Origin: Gossypium raimondii
Lineage: Eukaryota > Streptophyta > Magnoliopsida > Malvales > Malvaceae
Direction: 5' to 3'
NCBI RefSeq assembly: GCF_025698545.1
Contig: NC_068566.1
Location: forward strand, 44,991,192 to 45,055,191
DNA: 64,000 nucleotides
Made by a program: the position numbers and the translations under genes. Below the pieces are notes generated by a model. That model did not search any database. It saw only the letters and a program-made list of their open reading frames with translations, and was not told the origin of the DNA. Numbering within the stretch: position 1 is the stretch's first letter; each line of letters opens with the position of its first letter. Below are positions 1-11,911 of the stretch, piece by piece.

Positions 1-950
1 ATTTTCACGGACTATGTTCAATATTTTAGTATTTAGCTAGTATCATGAGACTTGATATATAGAAATTTAATGGAAGGATTAATTTTGGTTGGTCGCAAGT
101 GGAAGTAAAAAATGTGTTAATACAATATGGGTTACACAAGGCATTGAAGGGAAAGCCAATCAATTAGGATTTTGAGAGGGTCGAGTCTAGTATGAGAGAT
201 GAAGATTAGGAGGAATTGGATTTGAAAGCTACAAGCGCAATACATCTGTGCTTGGAAAATATTTCTCTTGAAATGTGCAAGGAATATCAAGTGCCAAAGT
301 TCTTTGGGAAAAGCTTGAAGGGTTAAATTAGATGAAGGGCGTCTCAAATAGGTGGTTGTGGAAGGAACAATTTCATACAAGTTCAAATCACCTTAGTGCT
401 CTCAATGATGGCGCCTCTAAACTAGAAGCTATTTGAGTGGAAATTGAAGATGAAGATAAATCTCTAAGGCTTTTATGGTCTCTTCCATCTTCCTACGAGT
501 ACATGAAACCTATCTTGATGTATGAGAAGAAAACTCTGAATTTCACAGAAGTTTCCAGCAAGCTCATTTTTTTAGGAGATAAGGTTTAAGAATGGAGGTC
601 GTGCTTCATTAGACTCTGTATTGACAATGGGAAATTAGACTAACAAGAAGAAAAATATTTCAATTTGCTTGGGGCTGGGCATGTAAAGAAGAATTGTCCA
701 AATGGAGCCAACATTTCGGCAAAAGGCTTTGTATTAGAAGCTAGTTGTGTCTCCATTGTCATGGATGATGGTGATCTTCGATGACATTGACAAGTACATC
801 CTCATGATATGTTTGCCTTACCATGGAAAAAGATGTGGTGTTGTTAGCGAATCTAAAGTTGCACATTGGCATTGATGCAACACATACGGTGGAATTATGT
901 CGATGGCTAAAGAACTTCCGAGGAAAACCAAATTGGAAGTTACACAATAA
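1..950 (+). pseudogene. Decayed Ty1/copia gag relic
   Basis: Plus-strand translation in shifting frames gives a recognisable copia gag (UBN2-type). There is a stretch like 'KLEAI.VEIEDEDKSLRLLWSLPSSYEYMKPIL' broken by stops (about 415-520), then 'TLNFTEVSSKL' (about 530-565), then a zinc-knuckle remnant 'GAGHVKKNCPNGA' near 675-715 whose first cysteines are lost. Stops and frameshifts occur every 30-100 bases, so this is not expressed protein. The left end runs off the window. No integrase, RT or LTR could be recognised to the right. The family call rests on the order of gag core then CCHC knuckle. Confidence 0.6.
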
Positions 951-1500
951 ATTTTAATAGTTTTTCAACATGTGTTGACGTGAAATGTTTAGTGAATGTA
1001 ATTTTATGGTAGAGTACGATCATTTTTCTGAGGTAGAGAATTATGATTATTAGTGAAGACAATGGAAACTGAACCAGTGTACATTTTCAATCAAGGTGGA
1101 GATTTGTTGAGGTTAATTGAAAATGTTTGCAGTAAGAAAATAAAGAAAAAGAATTATCCTATACGAGAAGAGAAATCCCACATGGAGAAGGAAACAAAGA
1201 CTAAAGGGTTTCAAAGTCTATATAAAGAACTCAAGCCCTTGACTTACAAACGCACCAAGTCAAAGTAATTAAATATTTACTTAATTAAATATTTACTCTG
1301 GAAGCAAGAGTTTATTGTAACAATATTCAAATAGTGACTTCTTTCATGTTATTCAAATCATCAATTTTAATTATTTATTTATATTAAAATATTGTAAATA
1401 CACGTATTCTTTCATGTTATTCAAATCATGATCATCTCGCTCACGTGACTATTTCTATAATAGGTAAAAGTTTTATAAAATTTTATAATTTCAAGCTAGA
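951..1500. other. Intergenic, no gene seen
   Basis: AT-rich sequence. An open stretch at 1053-1268 (+) starts only with GTG, has a Lys/Glu-rich composition and resembles no family I know. Around 1335-1440 a phrase containing 'ttcatgttattcaaatcat' occurs twice. I see no promoter, RNA gene or element ends. Confidence 0.4.
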
Positions 1501-2050
1501 CTTGATCATGGTGGGATCGAAAGTTCGTTCAAAAAATAGAAGGGTTTGGGTAAAAATTTAGATTTGAAAAATGAGCTCGGATAAAAGATAAGATCCCTTT
1601 TTAAAAGGATCGGGCCTTGGATAAGAAATTTTTAGCCCTGCTGAATTGTGTAAATTTTTTTCTACTACTGTTTTGCTGCCATTTTGTTATTATATTGCTA
1701 CTATTTTGTTGTTATTATTTGGATATTATATAACACTTGTTTTATGGTTAATTTTGCTACTATTTTAGAGGCATTTATTTGCTAAGTTGCAACTATATTA
1801 GTGTTATTAAGTATAAAGACTTTTTTATTATGTTCGAATTATCGGGAAATATTTATTTTAATATTTTTAGTGTATTTGATGTATTATATTTTTTAAGTTT
1901 ATTTTTATATAAAAAATTTTAATACAGACAGGTCAGGTTGGGTACTAGCTTAGCATTTTTTATCTAAGCCAAACCTGAGCAAAATTTTAGAATCATTTTT
2001 TAGGTTGAACCCGAACTTAAAAAATAGGCTTAAAATTTGATATCGGTCCT
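1500..2050. repeat. Dispersed 'GGGTTTGGG...GGTTGGGTTCGGGCTT' repeat copy
   Basis: The block begins near the 'gggtttgggtaaaaattt' phrase and ends with 'aggttgaacccgaactt' and 'aaataggcttaaaatttg', with an AT-rich core. A related copy lies at about 59590-60130 with the same kind of GGCC/GGGTT edge phrases. It looks like a short non-autonomous element with degenerate inverted edges. I could not define exact ends or a target-site duplication. Confidence 0.4.
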
Positions 2051-2129
2051 TAAATTTGAAATGAAAAATATCCAAATCTTAAATGCAAGATATATGTTGT
2101 TCTTCAAGGTCTCATTTACAAGATTTAGT

Positions 2130-2275
2130 TGCAACAACAATACTTAGATTTATCCATAATCCTTCCCTAATCCATAAATAAGAAGATAATACGCTTCGGC
2201 GCACTCGAACCCATAACTCTAGCATTAGCAACAATGCCCATGCCATTTGAGCTAAAACTCGATTGACTTATAAAA
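2130..2275 (-). repeat. tRNA-derived SINE-like element (copy 1)
   Basis: Read on the minus strand the block starts with a tRNA-like head. An A-box-like phrase 'TAGCTCAAATGGCATGG' is followed about 35 bases later by a B-box-like 'GGGTTCGAGTGCG', then a unique body containing 'gaagcgtattatcttctta' and 'attagggaaggattatggat'. Spacing and motifs fit an RNA polymerase III internal promoter of a plant SINE. It cannot fold as a tRNA, so it is not a tRNA gene. Two further copies lie at 3025-3145 and 3890-3965 in the same orientation. Confidence 0.6.
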
Positions 2276-2279
2276 TATT

Positions 2280-3020
2280 TTTTATTTTATTGAAAATAAC
2301 TTTCAAATATGATTCCTAGAAAAGTAATCGATTTCCTAGAAAAATTAATCTTTTTTATTGTTTGGTTTATTTTGGAAATATTTTTGAAAGTTGTTTTAAT
2401 AAAATAAACACAAAACATAAATTATATTGGTTACAAAATATTATAAAATGATTTTTTACAATTGAAATTTATTTTGTAATAATACGATGTTTTATAATAA
2501 TTAATCTTAAATAAACTTAATAATTACCAATGCCTAATTAAAACTTAATTTGAAGTTATATATCAAAGTATATAATGGCACACTGGAGTTACAAGGGATA
2601 AATGAATCTAACAATGATTTAAATAAATATTCATATTTTATACATTAAAAAATTATTATTAAATATTTATGAAAATATTAATATAAACATTTTCCAATAA
2701 AATATTACAAATATTTTTAATTTAAAATTAATAATAATAATTTATTATATTCTTAAATATAAATATGTATCTTTGACAATATTAAAAAAGATAAATTTAA
2801 TAACATTGAAAATTATAATATTAATATCAATATGTTTAAAATTAAAATAACAATTTATTACAAATATAATAATATTAAATTTGATTCAAGTTAATTTTAT
2901 ATAAAAATTAAGTTACTCAGAATGAATTGTTTTTGAAAAATGATTTAAAAGGGTAAGTTATTTTTCAAAAAGTGGGTTTATTTTTTATTGATTAGTAATT
3001 TATTTTTCTTTTATCAAACT
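2280..3020. other. Very AT-rich spacer
   Basis: Long runs of A/T with no open frame, no recognisable element ends and no RNA gene. Possibly eroded repeat sequence or a matrix-attachment-like stretch; nothing specific can be supported. Confidence 0.4.
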
Positions 3021-3024
3021 ACCT

Positions 3025-3145
3025 ATAGTTTCTCCCCGGCCCTTAAATAAGATGATAATGCGTTTCAGCGCATTTGAACTCAGGTCCTCCTATACGGGTA
3101 ATAATATCGATGCCAATCGAGTTAAAGCTCAATCAGCAAATATAT
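3025..3145 (-). repeat. tRNA-derived SINE-like element (copy 2)
   Basis: Same family as copy 1. The minus strand reads a head with 'TTAACTCGATTGGCATCG', a diverged B box ('CTGAGTTCAAATGCG') and the body phrase 'gaaacgcattatcatcttattta'. Diverged from copy 1 but collinear with it. Confidence 0.55.
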
Positions 3146-3403
3146 ATTTATAGCAAGCTGACTTGACATTACATATCTAATATTCTGGAAATGAAAATAG
3201 AATCTGTTAGATGTTTGCTCATAAAAGACCAAAGAAAAGAAAAAGAAAATGTTGCATTTCTACAGGGAGAAGAGCATATACAGTTATCAGCAGCATCCAT
3301 TGAAATGCTTTGAGTTTTTTTACATTGTCCTCAAAAAGGGGAAAAAAAAGTTTTATAAACATGAAAGAATTGAAGTCTGATCCAAAGAAAATAGCAAAAA
3401 AAT

Positions 3404-3607
3404 CTAGTAATACAAGACCAAACGCCTGGCACATATGGTGCATGAATAATTTCTCTTGATCTTGAAGCAAATGGGCAAGAAACATAACCTCCATCGCCTC
3501 TCAACATCGACGGCCTCCACTTTGCCCCCACAGTGCGGACAAAACCCAGGAGCTTCCATTCTTCCCAAAACCCTCTCTTCTTTACCACACAACAATACCA
3601 AACACAT
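3404..3607 (-). CDS. Small zinc-ribbon protein, 67 aa
   Basis: Intronless minus-strand frame. I place the start at the ATG at 3607; the same frame continues upstream to a TTG at 3634, which is unlikely to be used in a plant nucleus. The 67-residue product reads MCLVLLCG at the N-terminus and has two CxxC pairs, C23-x2-C26 (FCPHCGGK) and C56-x2-C59 (CTICAR). Between them lies the hydrophobic stretch WRLCFLPICFKIKR. This layout matches a conserved, uncharacterised plant family of about 65-70 residues related to zinc_ribbon_15 proteins; such proteins are sometimes mislabelled as tRNA-synthetase-like. Metal binding by the four cysteines is inferred and the function is unknown. No neighbouring gene shares its promoter. 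It sits between two SINE-like copies and could have been annotated as intergenic because of its size. Confidence 0.72.
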   Translation of the reverse strand: MCLVLLCGKEERVLGRMEAPGFCPHCGGKVEAVDVERRWRLCFLPICFKIKRNYSCTICARRLVLYY

Positions 3608-3889
3608 TTTCTTTTGTTTATTCCCTTTGCACAAATAGGTTCCTTAAGCCTTTTTATCTGACCGAACCGACGGCTGAGAGATTCAATCCCGAGATACTGT
3701 TCTCAACTTTGAAGGTCAACAACGACGGCAGAAGAAATATAAATCAAAGAATGAAGTTGGTTATACGTAGGGTTTAGATTTCGGTGTGTTATGTTCCCAA
3801 TCAATAATAATGCAATTTTATAATCCTTCCTCGTCTCTATAAACATATCAGATATATTTAACAATTTTTTTATAGAATCCTAGAATTAT

Positions 3890-3965
3890 CTATAACCTTT
3901 CCCTAACTCATAACTAAGAGTATAATGCGTTTCAGTGCACTCGAACCCCTCCTATATTGAAGACT
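3890..3965 (-). repeat. tRNA-derived SINE-like element (truncated copy 3)
   Basis: Contains the same body phrases as copies 1 and 2 ('taactcataactaagagtataatgcgtttcagtgcactcgaacccc' in pieces) but the A-box end is missing. The B-box complement 'tcgaacccc' is retained. Confidence 0.5.
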
Positions 3966-4204
3966 CATATTATTTGATAGAATGTGATAGTGAAATAAGC
4001 TATTTTATGTTTTAATATATATAGTCTGGTAGCTCTCATCTAAAATCGAGGTTAAATATTATGATACATCGAGGAAAATAAGAAAAATGTGGCAAATGCT
4101 TTGGCTTCTGACCAGATTCCAGGGTCAAATATATTATGCTCTGACCCCTAGCAGGAGACTTGACTCACTCCACCCACTGTGCATGGGTTGATCCCAAATT
4201 TTCT

Positions 4205-6950
4205 CAAATGACTCTTCAAATAATATTAGTATAGTTGTTACCTCATTGATTATTTATTTATATTAAATTATGGAGTGAAAGTTAATTTAAATTTTTTTTA
4301 CACTTTATATAGTTGGAATTTAGTTTATCTACCTTTTAAGAATAAAAATTCAGGTCCAGTTGTTATTATTTTTAAAATGTTTCTATTAATTTCATTGGTG
4401 TGACATTTTAAAATTTAAAAAAAATCACTTGGTAGTCACATAACAGTAAAAATGACGTTGGAAATATCGATGTGAGTTTTTTATTAAAAGCACTTGTTCG
4501 AACTTGCCATGATAAAAAAATTAGAATAACGTTCTTAAGAAAAATTGACATTGGCATTTTGATTGAAATAGTTAACAATATTAACTATTTAGGCTAGCTA
4601 ACAACAGTATAAAAGTAGAGGACCAAATTATGTAAAAATCAAAGTATATAGATTAAATCTCAAGTTTCAACATAATAATAGGGCTAAAACTAAAATTTGA
4701 CCATTTTTATAAAGTTAAAAGAAAGCAAGGAAATCCAAAAGAAATGAAAACCATGTGTTAGTCTCTAAGACTCTTAGGGCATTCAAATTATATATAATCA
4801 CGTATTATCTTAATCGAGAAGTTAACAAGATTAACTATTTGGACTAATTAATAACATTATAAAAACGATAGAGATCAAATTATGTTAGAAACTAAAATAT
4901 AAAAATTAAATCTTAAATTTAGGCATAATAGAGGACCAAAAATGAAATATAACCATTTTATATAATGTGAAAAGAAAAAAACACTAGTGAACAGGTGTCA
5001 AACAAAGACATCAACTGTGTCACGGGCCGCAATTTCTAGCCCTGTGACACTTGGACAATCTTCTTATAATAAACTAGTATGGTTCAACCACGTTTCGCGT
5101 TGAGTTGATTATTTGTTTGTATCAAATTATAGAGTAAAAATTAGAAGATTAAAATATACTCTAAGCAAAGTTTTCAGAACTGAGTTGGTAGTTGAACTGG
5201 TTAAGCCACTGGTTCGTATGGTTGGATTAAAAAATCATTAAAAATCATTAAAAAAAACAATTCAATCAGATTTTTAGCTTGGTTCAATCGGTCCGTACCA
5301 ATTTGTGAATCAACTGATCTAATGCCTCTCTCCGGACAGATATCCCAACTAATCTGATTCAAACAACCATGACTCTAAGTCTAGTTTAAACGACCGTGAA
5401 CCAACTGGTCCTTTTATTTTTTGGATTTAAAAATCCGCTTTCAATTTATATATAATTACTTAACCTTTTAAATAAAAAGCTAACAATAATAACTATTTGA
5501 ACTAACTAATAACATTAAAAATATTTTAATTTAAAATATAGGGATTAAATCTCAATTTAAACATATTAGAATGACCAAAATTGAAATTAACCATTTTCCA
5601 AAAGAAAAAAAAAGCTTGGTTGGTGTGTGCCACATGTCAGCATAAAGAAGAAATGACATTCTTTTAATATACAGGTATATAAATAATCATTTAACATACA
5701 TTTTAATTGAAAAGCTTACTATATTAACTATTTGGACTAATTAATAACTATCAAATATTGATCTAATTACTAAATTAGGTTAACAATTAAACTATAAGGA
5801 TTAAATCTTGAATTTAAGCATATTAGAAGAACCAAAATTAAAAAAATTAACCATTTTTATAAAATGAAAAAGAAAAACATGGTGGGTATGTGCCACGTGT
5901 CAACATGAGGAAGGTCCTTTGAACTTCTTTAATATATAAGTATTAGTATGGTTCCTAGCTCACACTTTACGTTAGGTTGATTATTTGTTTGTGCCAAATT
6001 ATGGAGTAAAAAATTGAAGGTTAAAATATACTCTAGATCCCTATACATTTTTTACATTTGGAATTTAGTCCCCCTACATTTATATTAAAGAATTTAGTGC
6101 CCCTAGTTTCCAGATTTAAAAATTCAGGTCCAATTATTATCACTATTAAAATTATTTTATTAAATTATTTGGTATCACATTTTGAAATTAAAACACACAC
6201 ACACATTCTTGATAGTCATATAACAACAAAAATAGTATTAAAAATACTGATTAAGATTTTTTTCCTTAAAACCACCCATTAAATTCTATCGTGATAAAAT
6301 AATTTTTTGTTGGAATAATGTTCTTAAGAAAATTTGATGTCATCGTTTTGATTGAAATAGTTAACAATAGTAACTATTTAGACTTACTTATGACATTATA
6401 AAAGTAAAGGGTCAAATTGTGTTAAAAAGTAACGCATATAGATTAAATCTCAAGTTTCAACATAGTTCAGGGGCTAAAATTAAAATTTGACTATTATCTT
6501 ATAATGTAAAAATGCAATGCGAGCCTAAAAGAAATAGGAAGCCACGTATCAGTCTGTAAAGCTCATATGTCATTCAAATTATATATAACCATATAATATT
6601 TTAATAGAAAAGTTAAAGGTTTTTATTATTTGGACTAATTAATAATATTTTAAAAATATAAGGACCAAACTATGTTATAAATTAAAGTATAAAGATTAAC
6701 TCTCAAATTTAAACATACTAGAGGGACCAAAAATAAAATTTAACCATTTCTCTAAAATGTAACAAAAAAGAGAACAACGGGGGACACATTGTGGATGGTG
6801 GAAGGGGGACATAATAGAAGGACCAAAACAGAAAATAACAATTTCTATAAAATATAAAAAAAGAAAAAGAAAAGAAAAGAGAGAGGACAAGGAAGACACG
6901 TGGCAGAAGAAAATAAAAATAAAAATGTATTTAGCATGAGAATATATTAT
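4205..6950. repeat. Mosaic of several copies of one AT-rich dispersed repeat family
   Basis: The same ordered phrases recur three or more times. They are a 'tagtatggtt...gattatttgtttgt' start (about 4230, 5078, 5945), then 'ggtccaattattat', 'gaaatagttaacaat', 'gaccaaattatgt' and 'taaatctcaagttt', then a closing 'cacgtgtcaacat' with a phrase like 'ttctttaatatataa'. Related copies lie at 26815-27000 and, inverted, at 60140-60905. There is no coding capacity. It behaves like a non-autonomous element family, but I cannot assign a superfamily. Confidence 0.55.
5165..5410. repeat. 'Gttcaatcggt' dispersed repeat copy
   Basis: Begins 'ttttcagaactgagttggtagttgaactgg', has an A-rich centre and ends with 'aaccatgactctaag'. 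Related blocks occur at 21055-21350, 26455-26530, 26590-26820 and 55655-55945. They share phrases of the type GGTTGAACTGGTT and CGGTTCAATCGG that are partly self-complementary. Confidence 0.5.
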
Positions 6951-8652
6951 TGGATTGTCGAGTAATTAAATTAAGAACTTGGACCTTGAAATCATAATAT
7001 ATTTGGTTGTATAAGTTTGGATAAGTAGAGATCATGTTAGAAGTATAAAGGATGATGTTGATGTGAACATGAGTTGGGTTTTAGATTATATGGTAAATTA
7101 TGTGGTAGCAGGGACTTAAATGTAAGGGATAGGAATTTCAAGGGTTGATAACAAGTAATGATAGAATGAGGTCCCTGTAGTATGTTTGCGAAATCATATT
7201 CGAACTTGGTTGGGAAAATCGAAAGATACAGAATATTCGGATATTAGGGTTCCAAGGGACCAAATTGTAAAATATACATCGATGATTGAATTGATGACTA
7301 TGTCTTTGTGGATTGTGTATTAGTACCATTTTCGTAAACAAATTTATCATACGTAGTTAAAGACGATGCTGGAATTTCGAAGGCGAAAGGAAAAGAAAAG
7401 GCGACGGACTACTAGTGTTTTCGATTTGTGCTAACTTAATATGTTCTTATTTTATGTTTAAATTGATGTTTAATTGTTGACACCGTGCTTTTATGAATGA
7501 AAGCATGACTTGTCTCATATGTTGTTGATAGCCTCATAGTAATATGAAAGCTAAATAACAACACAAGACATGATAAGTGAACAAGGTAAGTAATTATACT
7601 TTATGTTATGTTGAAATATGAGATCAAGATGAAAAGCGTAGAGCGCACTGTGATACATTAATATTCGAATTAAGAATCATAATGTGTTATGTTGAATTAG
7701 TTTGATGATTAAACTTTGATACTAATGTTATGTCACATTGTTTTAGGTTTATGTGCTTTAATTCAAATTATGTTAGCACCATTAAGTTCCTTTGCTCAGC
7801 AAACTGTTTGTTTAATTTTGTGTGCAGGTGTTAATTAGATCTCGAGGTTTTAGAGAGGTCGACAATATCTGTAATTCAATTTTCGACTCAACAAAGTGTG
7901 TATAGTTATTTTATATGTTTTGTTGAGGTTGGCATGCCTAGTGTCATAAATTGGTTGGGGTTCAATTTGAAGTTTTGGTACCTATCATACTTGAGACTTG
8001 TAAATAAATTGTGGTTATATAAGTATGGAGTTGTGTATAATATGTAATCTTAAGATTATGATAGTATGCATGCCTATATTACTATGTTTGTACCATGCTT
8101 TTGATGATTCTTACATACCAAGTAAGTGAATTTGATGCTTGAGTTGGTGATGTTATGTTCTTGGTTGAGATCATGTGCTTAAATGTGTTAAAGTATGCTT
8201 AAAATGGTGTTTAGAACTTGTTTATAATGTTCCATAATGTTTAGAAATGATTTGGTATTATTTTGGATCAAACTAGGTGTGTTTTCGGGTCATTTTTGGG
8301 TCTTAACAAACTTTTACCGATACAAGTGGCAGGTGTACCAATATAAATAAGTCAATAGCCAAAAATGAACTGTGGTAGGGACTTCTACCGACACAGGTGT
8401 GGCAAAATAGTGTTTAAAATGACTCGAACTTGGTTTCAATCATCCCCAAACACCTACAACTCGATTTAAAAGGTTTCTGAAGTGTTTAAAATTACTCGAA
8501 TCTATTTTTAATTAATATGAATGGTTTTGTATAATATGAAAATGCTTGATGCTTGTGTTGTTTATGAAAGAAAGCTAGCCCAAGTTGTTTTGGCAATGAA
8601 TGTGGTGTTTTACATTCGAACTCGACGATCAAGTAGAGTGTGAGGTGTCACA
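6940..8652. repeat. Probable old LTR or LTR fragment
   Basis: The block ends with 'gaactcgacgatcaagtagagtgtgaggtgtcaca', the type of CA-terminated edge common in cotton-like gypsy LTRs. Internally it carries LTR-like features, such as the CACAGG/CAAGTGGCAGG phrases near 8330-8400. I cannot find a matching start or a target-site duplication, and no internal retroelement genes adjoin it. The call is tentative. Confidence 0.3.
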
Positions 8653-8659
8653 GTATATG

Positions 8660-9627
8660 TCATCAATTCATTGTTGGCGTCCACCACCTTAGATTACTTG
8701 TCCAAATTTCTTCTTCCTTTTCTTTAACTTTCAACCATCAATTTTTACCAACCAATCAAATTCATCCAAATTCCATACTAGTACCATTCTTTTTTTTTTC
8801 TTCCATATTATCACTTAATATATATAATTTTTTCCAAACCAATCATTATGTTGGAATCTAATCATGGAAAAATTGCTTTTAAACCCTTTTCGCATAAAAT
8901 GGTAAAATTAGCTTTAACCCTTCAACTTTTTCACTTTATTCAACTTAGTGCATACTTTGGTTTCCGATTCGACACATCAATATAATTCTATTCCACAGTC
9001 ATAAAAAAAATATTTATTTGTCACACCACCTTTTCTTCTTATAGTAAATTTACACATTTAATCCTCAGGTTAGTCCTTACTAAAAATTCTCCCTTCATAC
9101 TTTATTTTCCCAATGTCTAAGTTAACTCTGATTAATAATTCTTACTTTCTCATAAATCTTACCGTTTATCTTTTAAAATGCAACTATCAGTGACATCAAG
9201 ATTTTTATCTTACTCTACTTTCTCATATATATTATTTGACTTTATTCTTTTTAACACTTACTAATTTTTTATCACATTACAATATATTCTAATTTTTAGT
9301 TATTTCACTACAGCTCCCATCCCCCTTTCACCAAGATTTTCCGTAATCAATCTTGTTTCCTCTAAGTCCCACTGGATCATTTGTTCACGTATCACTTTCA
9401 TCACCGATTGATTATTTTGTTTGAATCAACTTCTTTAGTCATTTCATATTTTACATTTTTTACGTCATTCTTAATATCATTTTAATATTTAATTCAAATC
9501 CAAATCACATCAAATATACATAATTACGTCTTACATTTATCTCACATATCCATATTCACACATTTCATTCTTACCATCATAACTCAATCCTTTTTAATAC
9601 CTATAATTTATTTTACTATTTCATAAT
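8660..9627. other. Intergenic AT-rich, no gene seen
   Basis: Contains a short open frame at 8640-8861 (+) that I do not believe. The rest is AT-rich with pyrimidine bias on the plus strand and no element ends. It forms the left flank of the retroelement that begins at 9633. Confidence 0.4.
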
Positions 9628-9632
9628 ATAAT

Positions 9633-11911
9633 TGTCGAAACCTTTTTTTTGAAAACAAAAATTTTAGTTGTCGACTTTGAAAATAAAACTGGAGTCGCCA
9701 CCGATCCTTTATTAAGGTGTGATCGGCTCACCTTAAAAATTATTTTGGCCTACGAATTTTGAGAAAACGAATTGGAGTCGATTCACATACGAGGAAGGGT
9801 TAGCACCTCGTAACGCCCAAAATCGGTACCGAATTGATTATTTGATGTCTTAGTGTCGAAGGTTAAAAAGATTTTAAAATCAACTCAAATGATGAAATTT
9901 GAAAAAGGATAATCAATTGTTCAAGTCATGTAAAGAAATCGAGTCCCAATACGTTAGGGTACAATTCCTCATAATCCCCGAACTTTGAATATCACTTTTA
10001 TTTTATGTGAAAATCTTCATTTCGAGAAAGTAACAGGCTACACCCAATACGTTAGGGCACGACAAGTTAAGTTCCCAAAGATAATTTTTATGCTCATGCA
10101 TTTTGAATAAAGAATATTCTCGGTCATTTAAGATTGACAAAGAAAATCAGAACCCAATACGTTAGGGCTCAATTTCCCTCGAAAATCCCAAACTTCAAAT
10201 AATGCTTTTATCCAAAAAAAACCTTTAAATCAAGAAAATAACTTTGATGAATGGTTAAAACCAAAATATATTTTTAAAAGGGTACGTTAAAAAATAATGT
10301 ACAATATGGTACAGATACTTTAATTCACAACATATACGAATAAATATTTGCAAATATATATATACAAACACAATATAACAATAAAGTTGCAAACATATGT
10401 ACACATATATCAAACACATATACAAGTATACATGCAAATAGAAGGAGTGAAATATATCCAATAAAACAAACAAAAACATGTATTAAAAATAAAATAAAAG
10501 TATATAAAAAATGCATATGTATTTATTTACAGAATAAAATGTATAAGTGCATATATAAAAAAAGAAAATAAAATAAGGATATAAGGAAAACATATGTATA
10601 AATATATGCATGTATATATTATATAAAACAAATGCGCATGCATGTATTTTACGAAAAACATTTTTGAAAATGAAATTCACAAAATATATATGTTTTGTAA
10701 AAAATATGAAAGGAAAAAAAGAAAATTCTATATATAAAATGGGCATGCTAAAAAACCAATATATGTATATATATATATATATAAAATTATAAAGTAATAT
10801 ACATATGTAAGAAGACAAATGAGACTTAATGTACATATTAATTACGGGAATAAAACAAAAAATGGTAATAAAAAAATAATAATACGAAAGGGTAATAAAT
10901 TGAGTAAAAAGAAAGGTCACATTGTGATTGAAATTGAGTTAGCGGGTAGCAAATGGGATTAAAAACAAAATTAAGGATGAAAGTGCCACACGCGAATGAC
11001 ATGGGGGACCAGATTGGCAATAAACCAATTTCCCAAAACGCTGTGCATTGGCACTGGCTAAAATGAACAGAAATAGAAACATTTGGGCTAAATTTAAAAA
11101 AACAAAAATTGGCTAAATAAGACATGGCGCAAAAGAGGGAGGACTGATCGCGCAAATTCCCCCTCTGACGTCAGAACGTGCGGATCCTGCCCTCCGGGTC
11201 GGGTCACCGCGCGGGTCGCACCTGGCTAAAATGGCGCCGTTTCACTTTTGTTATTTAAAACAATTTTTGTTAAAAAAACAGCAGAAAGAGAGGAAAATAA
11301 ATAAAGATAAAATAAAAAAATCAAATACCCTCTGCTAGGGTTTCGTTTCTGCGCCGCCGTCGCCCTTAACCAATCGGCCAGTTCGGATCCTGGCCGTTCA
11401 AGGCGAAGCGAACTTCGGGTTTCATCGGTAAGACCACGCAGGTAAGCCTCTTCCCTTTCCTTTTATTATTTGTTTTAAAAACACAAATGAAATAAAGAGA
11501 AAAAAAAACAAAAAAAAGAACTCGATTTCACCTTTGAAACAAGAAAAACAATCTGTATTCTCAGTGCTTTTTTTCTATTTCTTGCGTATCATCTTGTTAT
11601 CCCCCTTTTTACATATTAAAAAATGGCCTTTTATAGGCCGAAGAAAGAAACAAAAATAAACTTATTTTGCTTGTTTTTTCTCCTCCGGACTCTTTGAGCC
11701 CGTTTTTGTAGGTATCGTGGAGAGCACGTGGAGGATCGGCCCAGAGACGTGCGGCGGCTGGAGGCCTTGCTGGAGGCGGGGGCTACGGCGTTACCTGCTG
11801 CTAGGGTTTCTTTTTGTTTAGGCTTTTGTTTTATTGTGTTGGGCTATATGGGCCTGTATTTTAACCAATTTGGGCTGTGTGCTTTGTTTTGGGCCAGTTG
11901 GGCCTATTACA
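9633..11911 (-). repeat. Left LTR, about 2.28 kb (3' LTR of the minus-strand element)
   Basis: On the minus strand it starts TGTAATAGGCCC, right after a purine tract, and ends GGTTTCGACA, so it has TG...CA edges. Minus-strand transcription signals include a TATA box at 11629-11635 inside the 15-bp palindrome 11625-11639. A bZIP-type TGACGTCA palindrome lies at 11166-11173. The U5-like part holds three spaced copies of 'cccaatacgttaggg' (near 9947, 10037, 10151). The block 'ggagtcgccaccgatc' near 9690 is a phrase common in plant gypsy LTRs. Confidence 0.7.
11625..11639 (-). promoter_or_regulatory. LTR TATA box in a 15-bp palindrome
   Basis: The minus strand reads CCTATAAAAGGCC; the whole GGCCTTTTATAGGCC is a near-perfect palindrome. 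It lies about 270 bases inside the LTR start, a reasonable U3/R distance. A start of transcription about 30 bases further on (near 11600) is inferred. Confidence 0.5.

Noticed and set aside
1053..1268. 71-aa plus-strand frame
   Set aside because: Starts only with GTG, low-complexity Lys/Glu content, no family recognised, and next to a decayed copia element.
2130..2275. tRNA gene on the minus strand
   Set aside because: A/B-box-like motifs are present, but there is no cloverleaf or acceptor stem, and two more copies share a non-tRNA body; SINE-like instead.
3331..3588. Other frames overlapping the zinc-ribbon gene (3219-3494, 3331-3588 minus; 3456-3638 plus)
   Set aside because: Shadows in other frames; only the 3404-3607 frame shows paired CxxC motifs and a known family pattern.
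10255..10920. Membrane-like frames rich in Tyr/Phe/Ile in the LTR (and copies at 17065-17552)
   Set aside because: By-product of TATA/ATGT-rich LTR sequence; present in both LTR arms and not a conserved protein.
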